Origin: Microbacterium sp. 13-71-7
GTDB taxonomy: Bacteria > Actinomycetota > Actinomycetes > Actinomycetales > Microbacteriaceae
Length of the DNA stretch: 32,623 nt
Direction of reading: 5' to 3'
Assembly: GCF_002257455.1 (NCBI RefSeq)
Contig: NZ_NCKN01000013.1
Coordinates: forward strand, 1-32,623
The notes beneath the pieces were generated by a model that did not search any database, was not told the DNA's origin, and saw only the letters and a program-made list of their open reading frames with translations. Positions 25,772 to 31,625 of this stretch are shown piece by piece. The position numbers were made by a program, and so were the translations under genes. How positions within the stretch are numbered: position 1 is the first letter of the stretch; every line of letters begins with the position of its first letter.

Positions 25772-26700
25772 CAGAGCGCCGCGAGCGTCGAGTCGGGCAC
25801 GGCCGCGAGGTCCACAGGATCCGTCGAACACGTGCACGGATCGAGCTTCTTTTTCGGGCGCTCACCACCGCACCGGAAGCAGTACCCCTCGCCCGAATCG
25901 ACGTTATCCACCGAATCGAACGTGTCGTACGACTGCTCCGCCCAGCACCCCGGCCGCCACAGCCAGGCATTCTGCTTCCCCTTCAGCTGAGCTTCCTTGT
26001 TGTCCGACCAGGTCGCAAACTCCATCGCGTCGTACGTGTTCCACCGGAACAGCCGGTTCATACCCCACTGCCTGGAATCGTCACCCCGATTCTCGTACTT
26101 CGGCAAGTACCCCCGGCACACGGTCACCGCCTGCGTGACCTCCCGCAGCACGATGTTCGCCCTGGACCACGCGGGCGCGGTCCACCTCAGCAAGATGTCG
26201 CGGCGACGCAGCTGATTGAGCAGCAGCTGCACCGCCTTCGGCAGCGACCGGCCCGACTCGGACGCCGCGATCCCCAACACTTCATCAAAGAGCACGTCCC
26301 CATCGCGGAAGTCGAGCAGCTGATCCCACGTCCGCAGCGGGATGTATCCCGCGTACGGCTCACCGGATCTCGGGTCGAGGATCTTCACGGTGCTGAGGAT
26401 CGGCCGGCCCCGGTCCATCGAGAGCTTCGTGTCGTGCATCATCGCCAACGACTTCCCGTGACCGTTCGCACCGATGTAGGCGTGGATCGTGTACCCGCGC
26501 CGGGTACGGGATCCCTTCGACGCCCACCGCGGCGGTTTCACGGCCGTTCGTTCCGGCTCCGTGATGGTGTCGGGAGGCTGTTCCTCTCGACGGAGGTCGC
26601 GGCGCGATCCGGACGTGCCGTCCGGGCGCGGCTCCGCCGCATCCCTACCGGCACCGTCCGGAACGCTTGCGCGTCCCTCATCCAGAATTTCCAGGCTCAT
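25771..26700 (-). CDS. zot: Zot/pI-like filamentous phage assembly ATPase
   Basis: A 309-aa P-loop ATPase of the Zot (zonular occludens toxin)/pI family, which drives filament extrusion through the membrane. Walker A is GANGHGKS (77-84) and Walker B DVLFDE (135-140), followed by the conserved RRRDILLRWTAP stretch. Residues 1-65 are charged and probably disordered. Two points are odd: no membrane helix is visible, although Ff pI spans the membrane once, and the C-terminus has a Cys cluster (274, 277, 289, 291) like a zinc ribbon. The ATG at 26700 has GAGGTGGGG upstream and overlaps the 28-aa gene by ATGA. Membrane attachment may come from the 52-, 91- or 28-aa neighbours. Zot here is a phage assembly name, not evidence of a toxin. 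Confidence 0.88.
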   Translation of the reverse strand: MSLEILDEGRASVPDGAGRDAAEPRPDGTSGSRRDLRREEQPPDTITEPERTAVKPPRWASKGSRTRRGYTIHAYIGANGHGKSLAMMHDTKLSMDRGRPILSTVKILDPRSGEPYAGYIPLRTWDQLLDFRDGDVLFDEVLGIAASESGRSLPKAVQLLLNQLRRRDILLRWTAPAWSRANIVLREVTQAVTVCRGYLPKYENRGDDSRQWGMNRLFRWNTYDAMEFATWSDNKEAQLKGKQNAWLWRPGCWAEQSYDTFDSVDNVDSGEGYCFRCGGERPKKKLDPCTCSTDPVDLAAVPDSTLAAL

Positions 26701-26783
26701 CGTCCCCACCTCGTCATCCGCTCGAACCGACCGACTACCCGCATCGCCAGATGCGCCCACCGCAGGATCCGCCACCCGTCCAT
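26697..26783 (-). CDS. 28-aa peptide between the pVI-like and Zot genes
   Basis: A basic, amphipathic peptide (starting MDGWRILRWAHLAMRVVG) with no family. It is supported by its position: its ATG overlaps the previous stop as TGATG and its stop overlaps the zot start as ATGA, so it fills the whole gap between two real genes. It could be a membrane-surface peptide of the assembly site or simply a relay for ribosomes. Confidence 0.5.
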   Translation of the reverse strand: MDGWRILRWAHLAMRVVGRFERMTRWGR

Positions 26784-27058
26784 CACGCACCGTGCCCGCC
26801 CACGAACGGGATATGCGCCACCGCCGCACGGACCGTCTTCGCGCTCAGCGTGAGCGCCCACGCCGCCAGCTGAACCGTCACGCACGCGGTCAGCACCGAC
26901 CAAGGGACCCACACCCCGAGCCCGACGAACCAGCCCATCGCCTGCGAGACCAGCCCGCCCATCTGCGTGAACTCCGCGGGCGGCGTCCACGCAGGGAACA
27001 GGCTCCCGACCCAGGCGAGAATCGTCGCGCCCATCTGCAGGAACCACTCGCTAATCAC
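26783..27058 (-). CDS. 91-aa pVI-like minor coat/membrane protein
   Basis: A hydrophobic protein with membrane segments at about 7-22, 38-52 and 53-72 and a short basic C-terminus. It starts at GTG 27058 in a GTGA overlap with the pIII-like gene. In Ff phages pVI (112 aa, membrane-embedded) is encoded exactly here, between III and I, and caps the filament together with pIII. The function is inferred from position, size and hydrophobicity; no sequence similarity could be judged. Confidence 0.72.
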   Translation of the reverse strand: MISEWFLQMGATILAWVGSLFPAWTPPAEFTQMGGLVSQAMGWFVGLGVWVPWSVLTACVTVQLAAWALTLSAKTVRAAVAHIPFVGGHGA

Positions 27059-28977
27059 GATCCCGGCCCCACGCCCGGCGCGCTCACAATCGCGCTGATC
27101 CGCCGCGAGACGCCAAAGATCGTGTACCCGATCAACAGGACCGACGCGATCAGCCGTGCGAGCGTCGCGATCGTCGCGACCGGCTCGCCGCACGCGCTGA
27201 GCGGGTACGCGTCGAACACGACATGCGTCGGCCAGTTGATCGTCCAGTTGACGTGCGGCCCCGCACATCCCGACCCGGTCGGCGGCGTCAGCCACGCCGG
27301 GAGCATCGCCCCGATCTGGCCGACCGCGGTCGGCGCCCACGCGGTCGTCACCTTCGTCTGCACCTGCGTGACGACCGAGCTCCGCGGGACGAAAGCCCAC
27401 ACCAGCGCGCACTTCACGGGCTGGAGGATCCAGCTGATCGGGTCCGGCGCGGACGGCCATTCGGCCATGCACTGCCCGCCCGGATCCGTCCCGACACCGA
27501 CGCCCGGGTTCGTCGTGTTCAGCGGCTCGGTCCCCGTGATCCACGGCGTATCGACCCCGGTACTCGGGATCGTCACGACCGGCGTCGAAGTCTGCGTGTC
27601 GAACGTGTGCTGATAAACGCTGCACTGCGTCAGCGGCACCGGGTCGCCACCGAACGTGCACTTGAACGTCTCCGTCGCCGTCCCCGTCGTGGTGCCGTTG
27701 CTCGTCTTGGACCACCAGTTCGAGCAGTCGGCCGCCCACGTCATGCACGAGTCCGTGACCCCGTTGACGACCTTCTCCAGGACGAGCCCCCGGTTGGGGA
27801 TGCTAGGAGCCATGCTCTTCGTCTCGGTCGGCCCGAAGTTCGGGACGGACTGCGTGCTGATCTGGGTCTTCGCGCCCGTGTCATCCGTCGAATCGACCTC
27901 GATCTGCGACGGCAGCAGCCCCGGCCCTGCACCCGGCTTAGACACGTACGCCTGCTCACACCCGAGACCCGCCGCCGACGACGGCAGGCCGGTCGATTCC
28001 TGGTACACCGTCCCGGTGCCCGTCGTCGTGGTCCCGTCCTTCCACGTGATCTTGCACGTCGGCGTCCGACTCGGGTCCGTCACCGGGATCACCTGCGTGG
28101 CCACGACCGTCCCCGACGACGAACTCACCAGCCGCAGCGTGTCCGTGTTCGCATAGTTGCTCGACCCGTTCGAGTACGCCCCGTCCATGTCGAACCGGCC
28201 CGAAGCGCACGAATACTGCCCGCCCGTGCCCGCCGTCGGATACACCACGGTCCACCGCGACGACGTGACATAGTCTCGGCTTTGCAGCTGCGTCCCCGCT
28301 GGTGCCTGCGCCGACACGCACCACCGATACGGCCAGTTCGACGGGATGCCCTGCGTACCCGACAGCGACGACGAGAACGTCGTCCGCCCGACGACCGTGA
28401 TCGTCGTTCCCGAGTACGTCAGCGTCGGCGTCCCCTGCTTGTCAGCGTTCGGCTGCACCATCGTGCCCTTACAGTCCGCCGTGATCCCGAAACTCAGGAA
28501 CGCGTTCGTCCCCTGATACCAGTCCGGCGTGTTGCAGATCATCGTCGTATAGTCCGTGCCGGTCGCCGTCGCGTACGCCACCAGACCGCCCTGCCCGATC
28601 GCCCACCCGATGTTCGGCGAGATCAGCAGCACCCCGCCCGCGCCACGCGCGAAGCTCGCCGCCTTCGTCAGCGGGACCACCGTGTCTTCGACCACGGTCC
28701 CCGCCGACGCTGCGGCCGCCCTCGCGGCCGCAGCCCTGGCGAGGTTCCGCTGCGCGTCCATCGCCAGGCCGCCCATCTGCTGCGTTCCCTCGACCGCCTG
28801 AGACGCGACCGAAGGCAGCACCGGAAGCGGCTCAACCGGTGCGGGCGGCGCCGTCACCAGCTCCGCGGCTCCCGCGGGCGGGATGCCCCAGAACACTCCG
28901 AGCACGACCACGACGACCGCGACGAACGCCGCGACACACTTCGTGGCCACCCCCGCAAAGCTCTGTTCCTCATCCAC
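27055..28977 (-). CDS. pIII-like adsorption / minor coat protein
   Basis: A 640-aa exported protein with a signal-like helix (about 13-30) and a cleavage-like AGA-A, a long extracytoplasmic part rich in Ser, Thr, Gly and about 16 Cys, and a single C-terminal anchor helix (LARLIASVLLIGYTIFGVSRR) near 604-624. That layout matches pIII, the phage tip that binds the host. The Cys-rich region (about 150-560) probably contains several disulphide-linked domains. The start is unsure: GTG 28977 follows GAGAGG at a good distance and is chosen. GTG 28986 and ATG 29028 are in frame, but the ATG is in the loop of a hairpin terminator. The receptor is unknown; with no outer membrane, a wall or membrane target is expected. 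Confidence 0.8.
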   Translation of the reverse strand: MDEEQSFAGVATKCVAAFVAVVVVVLGVFWGIPPAGAAELVTAPPAPVEPLPVLPSVASQAVEGTQQMGGLAMDAQRNLARAAAARAAAASAGTVVEDTVVPLTKAASFARGAGGVLLISPNIGWAIGQGGLVAYATATGTDYTTMICNTPDWYQGTNAFLSFGITADCKGTMVQPNADKQGTPTLTYSGTTITVVGRTTFSSSLSGTQGIPSNWPYRWCVSAQAPAGTQLQSRDYVTSSRWTVVYPTAGTGGQYSCASGRFDMDGAYSNGSSNYANTDTLRLVSSSSGTVVATQVIPVTDPSRTPTCKITWKDGTTTTGTGTVYQESTGLPSSAAGLGCEQAYVSKPGAGPGLLPSQIEVDSTDDTGAKTQISTQSVPNFGPTETKSMAPSIPNRGLVLEKVVNGVTDSCMTWAADCSNWWSKTSNGTTTGTATETFKCTFGGDPVPLTQCSVYQHTFDTQTSTPVVTIPSTGVDTPWITGTEPLNTTNPGVGVGTDPGGQCMAEWPSAPDPISWILQPVKCALVWAFVPRSSVVTQVQTKVTTAWAPTAVGQIGAMLPAWLTPPTGSGCAGPHVNWTINWPTHVVFDAYPLSACGEPVATIATLARLIASVLLIGYTIFGVSRRISAIVSAPGVGPGS

Positions 28978-29010
28978 AGCCCGCACCCTCTCAACCCTGA
29001 TACGGAACGT

Positions 29011-29040
29011 GCGGGGCCGGCCCACCATGGCCGACCCCGC
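29011..29040 (-). terminator. Terminator between coat and adsorption genes
   Basis: On the minus strand a 12-bp stem with one G-U pair and a 6-base loop (stem 29011-29022 with 29029-29040) lies seven bases after the coat stop. The G-U pair exists only in the minus-strand RNA, so the hairpin is best formed there. Ff phages have their main terminator at the same place, after VIII, so that coat mRNA outnumbers III. Confidence 0.75.
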
Positions 29041-29046
29041 ACAGGC

Positions 29047-29226
29047 TCACTTCGCCGACTTCTTGAAGAAGCCGATGATGAGCGGCGCGCCCCACTTGAT
29101 CGCCATGACCGCCAGGGCCGACCCGAGCACGGCCCCGAGCGCGGCAGCCGCGAGCGGTGCCATCGCCGACAGCTGGTCCGTGATCGGAGTGAAATCCGGG
29201 GGAGCAGCAACGGTGCTGATGTCCAT
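29047..29226 (-). CDS. 59-aa major coat protein (pVIII-like)
   Basis: Too short for most gene callers. The layout is that of a filamentous phage major coat protein: an acidic/polar N-terminus (MDISTVAAPPDFTPITDQ), an Ala-rich amphipathic-to-hydrophobic helix (about 20-45) and a basic tail ending FFKKSAK that would contact DNA. No cleavable signal peptide is obvious, as in Pf3. The ribosome binding site GGGGAGGTGA, just before ATG 29226, is the strongest in the prophage, fitting a protein needed in thousands of copies. A terminator follows directly. Confidence 0.88.
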   Translation of the reverse strand: MDISTVAAPPDFTPITDQLSAMAPLAAAALGAVLGSALAVMAIKWGAPLIIGFFKKSAK

Positions 29227-29230
29227 ATGT

Positions 29231-29326
29231 TCACCTCCCCCCGCTTGTGATCCGGCGGAACACGCCCACCAGGAGACCCGCGGCCAGGCATGTAAGCCCG
29301 CCGACGATCGCGCCGAGGACGGTCAC
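29231..29326 (-). CDS. 31-aa membrane peptide, pVII/pIX-like
   Basis: A single membrane helix (VLGAIVGGLTCLAAGLLVGVF) and a basic tail RRITSGGR. The GTG start overlaps the previous stop as GTGA, and its last codons contain the coat gene's ribosome binding site. Ff pVII and pIX (33 and 32 aa) are encoded at the same place and cap the tip that leaves the cell first. Assignment is by size and position. Confidence 0.6.
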   Translation of the reverse strand: MTVLGAIVGGLTCLAAGLLVGVFRRITSGGR

Positions 29327-29442
29327 CGTGCGACCCCTCGGAAGAAATCCCACAAGGCCGTGATGGCCCATGCGGCGAAGTCGAGCGCGGCGAGACCCGC
29401 CGCGAACGCCATCGCGAACGGCACCGCAGCAGCAGCGTCCAT
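29323..29442 (-). CDS. 39-aa membrane peptide, pVII/pIX-like
   Basis: Starts MDAAAAVPFAMAFAAG; residues 8-33 form one membrane helix and the end is basic (FFRGVAR). The ATG overlaps the previous stop as TGATG and has GGGAAGGG upstream. Second member of the string of three small membrane proteins between the ssDNA-binding-like and coat genes. Confidence 0.6.
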   Translation of the reverse strand: MDAAAAVPFAMAFAAGLAALDFAAWAITALWDFFRGVAR

Positions 29443-29546
29443 CACGCACCCTTCCCCATCCACCGGCCCGCGAGGTAGCACGCGATCCAGCCGAACACGA
29501 CGCCCCACAGGTGCGTGTTCGGCAGCACCTCGGCGGCCCAGTCCAC
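29442..29546 (-). CDS. 34-aa membrane peptide, pVII/pIX-like
   Basis: The start is a GTG two bases after the TAG of the upstream gene, so it is likely read by re-initiation. A polar N-terminus (MDWAAEVLPNTHLW) is followed by a membrane helix (GVVFGWIACYLAG) and a basic end (RWMGKGA). First of the three small membrane proteins; which of the three correspond to pVII and pIX cannot be told. Confidence 0.55.
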   Translation of the reverse strand: MDWAAEVLPNTHLWGVVFGWIACYLAGRWMGKGA

Positions 29547-29548
29547 GG

Positions 29549-29863
29549 CTACTTGCCCGACGTGCTCAACGCGGCGTGGATCCGGTCGAGCAGATCCACT
29601 CCGGACGACTCGAACGACAGCGACGCCCCGTAGTCGCGGGACTCCTCGACGGTGCACTCGGCGACGAAGAAGTCGCCGATCTGGGGAAGCGCGTACAGCG
29701 ACGCGGACTCATACACGGTCACGCCGATCTGCGCGCCGTTGTCCTGCGCGAGCACGATCTCCGTCCCGTACTTCGTCTTGTCCGACTTCCGGGTCAGTTC
29801 GCGGATCCGGGCGACCTCGCCCGAGACCAGCACGACCGGGCGGACGCTGCGACCAATAGCCAT
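29549..29863 (-). CDS. Probable phage ssDNA-binding protein (pV-like)
   Basis: A 104-aa soluble protein, first in the morphogenesis operon, where Ff phages encode the ssDNA-binding gene V. The pattern of strands (VVLVSGEVARIRELTRKSD, then YGTEIVLAQDNGAQIGVTVYE, then GDFFVAECTVEE) suggests an OB fold with basic residues in the first hairpin. Two ATGs are in tandem; the second (29863) is chosen because GAGGA is four bases before it and only one base before the first. The function is inferred from position and fold-like pattern. Confidence 0.6.
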   Translation of the reverse strand: MAIGRSVRPVVLVSGEVARIRELTRKSDKTKYGTEIVLAQDNGAQIGVTVYESASLYALPQIGDFFVAECTVEESRDYGASLSFESSGVDLLDRIHAALSTSGK

Positions 29864-29898
29864 CATTCCTCGATTCCGGCCAGGATCGTCCCAGCCCC

Positions 29899-29996
29899 TT
29901 GTTAAGACCCCCGTCGGGGGTGTACCTGTAAGGACTGTGGCACTTAGTAACAAGCCCGGAAAGCGGCCCGGGGACATCGACAACACCCCCTGACGG
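29899..29996. promoter_or_regulatory. Divergent phage promoter-operator region
   Basis: Two facing -35-like TTGTTA sequences are present, 29899-29904 (plus) and 29948-29953 (minus), with -10-like TACCTG (29923) and TACAGG (minus, 29930) overlapping in the middle. Spacings are 18 and 17. A 13-base motif CCGTCGGGGGTGT (29911-29923) recurs inverted with one extra base at 29983-29996; one copy lies inside the plus promoter, the other before the HTH gene. It looks like a switch between the coat/assembly operon and the HTH gene. Confidence 0.5.
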
Positions 29997-30008
29997 AATC
30001 GACAAGAC

Positions 30009-30233
30009 ATGTTGACGAGCGAAGCTGTTTCGGCTCTGGGGAGCCTCGCGATCAGCGCGGACGCGCACCGGCAAGCCCTCTCGGCGCTCCACGTCCAGGT
30101 GCAAGCGGCCCGCAGAGCGGGGGCGTCATGGTCGATGATCGGGGCCATGCTCGGCATCACGAAACAGGCCGCCGCCGCCCGGTTCACTCCGCGGGCAGCC
30201 ACTCGGGGCGATAGCGCCCCACCGCTGTTCTAA
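30009..30233 (+). CDS. 74-aa HTH regulator of the phage
   Basis: A small protein with one clear helix-turn-helix at about 40-58 (SWSMIGAMLGITKQAAAARF) preceded by a helical segment that may dimerise. It is transcribed away from the assembly operon across a region with an inverted repeated motif, the usual place for an immunity repressor or early regulator in filamentous phages (as RstR in CTX-phi). No good ribosome binding site is seen. Its 3' end overlaps the 88-aa gene on the opposite strand by 50 bases. Confidence 0.7.
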   Translation: MLTSEAVSALGSLAISADAHRQALSALHVQVQAARRAGASWSMIGAMLGITKQAAAARFTPRAATRGDSAPPLF

Positions 30234-30450
30234 CCGCGATCACCGGCCGTTCCAGCCGCACCGCGAGCCCGTACACGCCGGACTGCGCGAAGACCTCCAC
30301 GAAAGCCGCGTTCTCGAAGTCCCTGAGCGCCTGGCGTGCTTGCAGCTCGATCCGTTCGAGCAGTTCGGGCGAATCCAGCGGCAGCGGGGTTCTCTGATAC
30401 CACGACGGGCGGACATTTATCCTGATGAGCGTGTCTTTCCGGTCGGTCAT
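30184..30450 (-). CDS. 88-aa phage protein of unknown function
   Basis: Starts MTDRKDTLIRINVRPSWYQ and ends GRYRPEWLPAE. It is predicted to be a mixed alpha/beta soluble protein with a central acidic helix (SPELLERIELQARQALRDFE). The 50-base tail-to-tail overlap with the HTH gene means that the two mRNAs are complementary there. No family is recognised and the ribosome binding site is weak, so it is less certain than its neighbours. Confidence 0.5.
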   Translation of the reverse strand: MTDRKDTLIRINVRPSWYQRTPLPLDSPELLERIELQARQALRDFENAAFVEVFAQSGVYGLAVRLERPVIAVRTAVGRYRPEWLPAE

Positions 30451-30510
30451 ACCGGAGCAGCTTGGCAGGGCGGGGGAGCGGTGGATAGGTAGCCCGGGCC
30501 GAGCGCACGC

Positions 30511-30591
30511 GTCAAGTCCATCCGGTCCCAAACACTCCCGCGGGGATGGTGCTCCGCACCTTGCCGGGCCGTCCCAGCCTTTGGACTTGAC
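30511..30591. repeat. Long-range dyad in the phage intergenic region
   Basis: GTCAAGTCCA (30511-30520) pairs perfectly with 30582-30591 across 61 bases. Inside are a small perfect hairpin, GGTGC/GCACC (30548-30560), and the self-complementary CCCGCGGG near 30537. As single-stranded DNA this would fold into a branched stem. Candidates: packaging signal or replication origin. Confidence 0.55.
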
Positions 30592-30625
30592 CCGCACTCT
30601 CGTCCCTGACTCATCGGCGAGGGCG

Positions 30626-30647
30626 CCGAAATGGCAAGCCATTTCGG
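30626..30647. repeat. Perfect 10-bp hairpin plus direct repeat
   Basis: CCGAAATGGC (30626-30635) is followed after AA by its exact complement (30638-30647). CCGAAATG recurs at 30653-30660. The minimal loop favours a cruciform or ssDNA hairpin rather than a terminator, and no T-run follows. It may be the nick-site hairpin or Rep-binding repeat of the phage origin. Confidence 0.55.
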
Positions 30648-30681
30648 ACCAGCCGAAATGCAACCGAGAGGATTCAAGATC

Positions 30682-30879
30682 ATGAACGATTCCGATATCG
30701 AGCAGATGTGGCACGAGGCCCACGTCGCCATCACCGAAGCCACCTACGCCGCCTTCCGACGCGGCACCGCGTGCACCGACGCCGGAGCCAACCAGGCGGC
30801 GCAGGACGAGTACATGGCCACCCAGAATCTCCGTGAGTTGATCGATAAGCTGGCCGCTGCTGCGAAGGTGGCCGACTAG
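30682..30879 (+). CDS. 65-aa phage accessory protein
   Basis: An acidic helical protein (MNDSDIEQMWHEAHVAITEATYAAF) of unknown function. The ATG at 30682 has GAGAGGA nine bases upstream; an in-frame extension to 30631 runs through the hairpin and is rejected. It overlaps the next gene by one base (TAGTG), so the pair is coupled. Confidence 0.6.
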   Translation: MNDSDIEQMWHEAHVAITEATYAAFRRGTACTDAGANQAAQDEYMATQNLRELIDKLAAAAKVAD

Positions 30880-31070
30880 TGAACGACTACACCCCGCGCG
30901 GCCTCGCCTTCGTCGCCATCAGCCAGGCCATCGATGCACTGAAGTCGGCAGCTGCGGCCATGGTCGACCAGGATGACGACCGCGCGGCCGACAGCATCGC
31001 GATCGCGCACAAGATGACGACTGCGGGCCTACGCCAGCTGGACCCGAACAACGCCCAGCTGAACACGTGA
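30879..31070 (+). CDS. 63-aa phage accessory protein
   Basis: Helical and Ala/Asp-rich (FVAISQAIDALKSAAAAMVDQDDD), with no recognised family. Its GTG start shares a base with the previous stop. The layout of the two proteins is similar (helix, acidic middle, helix), and they could pair. A two-way terminator follows within 40 bases. Confidence 0.6.
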   Translation: MNDYTPRGLAFVAISQAIDALKSAAAAMVDQDDDRAADSIAIAHKMTTAGLRQLDPNNAQLNT

Positions 31071-31106
31071 CATTAGAACATCGCTTCTTCGCCACGGCAC
31101 CACCAC

Positions 31107-31140
31107 AAACGGGATCCGCGAAATCACGCGGATCCCGTTT
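31107..31140. terminator. Two-way terminator between accessory genes and the rep 3' end
   Basis: A perfect 14-bp stem (31107-31120 with 31127-31140) with a 6-base loop. A TTTT run ends the plus-strand transcript and GTTTG the minus one. It serves the plus-strand pair and also stands 100 bases beyond the stop of the rep C-terminal frame. Confidence 0.88.
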
Positions 31141-31239
31141 TCGTGAGCTCGGCGCCGGCGACGTCGCCGACCACCGCGCCGGCGGACACGACATTCGAAC
31201 ACACCTACAGATCTCGAGAGCAACGGGGGAGCGGCCGGC

Positions 31240-31581
31240 CTACGCGGCCGGGACCCACTCGGAGCGGTTTGAGAGGATCCGCAACACGTCCAGCCCCGAC
31301 CGGCGTCCGTCATTCACCAGGATGAAGCCCGAACCCCCGTGGTAGTACCCGATCCGATAAGACTTGCAGCGCTTGACCTCGCCGGTTTCCCGATTCACCC
31401 GGTCGAATCGGATCACCCGGATCTGCTCGTGCGGGATCACCAGATCGCCATGCTTGTTGCGTTCCAACCGACCACGCATCGCCAGTGACCGTGCGAGCTT
31501 GCGCATGTGACGTTCGACCTTCGCGGCATCGGACGACCGGGACCCGTGCTCATCGATCCCGCGCTGTACAGCGCGCATCAC
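31240..31581 (-). CDS. Detached C-terminal part of the phage Rep protein
   Basis: The frame is open from the right attachment site (first codon after DYQ at 31629) to TAG at 31240, giving 129 residues. Within the integrated copy only a GTG (31581) or ATG (31578) could start it, with no good ribosome binding site, so it may be silent. The sequence is basic (DAAKVERHMRKLARSLAMRGRL) and ends with KSYRIGYYHGGSGF and LVNDGRR; from memory, actinobacterial rolling-circle initiators end with a similar basic segment and VNDGP motif. In the circular phage it would continue the HUH frame at 24465 without a frameshift or stop. It could otherwise be a separate small DNA-binding protein. Confidence 0.7.
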   Translation of the reverse strand: MMRAVQRGIDEHGSRSSDAAKVERHMRKLARSLAMRGRLERNKHGDLVIPHEQIRVIRFDRVNRETGEVKRCKSYRIGYYHGGSGFILVNDGRRSGLDVLRILSNRSEWVPAA

Positions 31582-31625
31582 CGTTGCATCGGTCGATCCC
31601 GTAGCCCTCTCCGCCGCTTCCTCGA

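Noticed and set aside
25771..26700. Reading the Zot homologue as a toxin gene
   Set aside because: The conserved part is the phage assembly ATPase; there is no evidence for the toxin-active segment described in Vibrio, and the genomic context is phage morphogenesis.
27223..29250. A 675-codon plus-strand frame across the phage structural genes
   Set aside because: Arg-rich low-complexity translation, no ribosome binding site, opposite to the adsorption and coat genes that have signal, anchor and overlap support.
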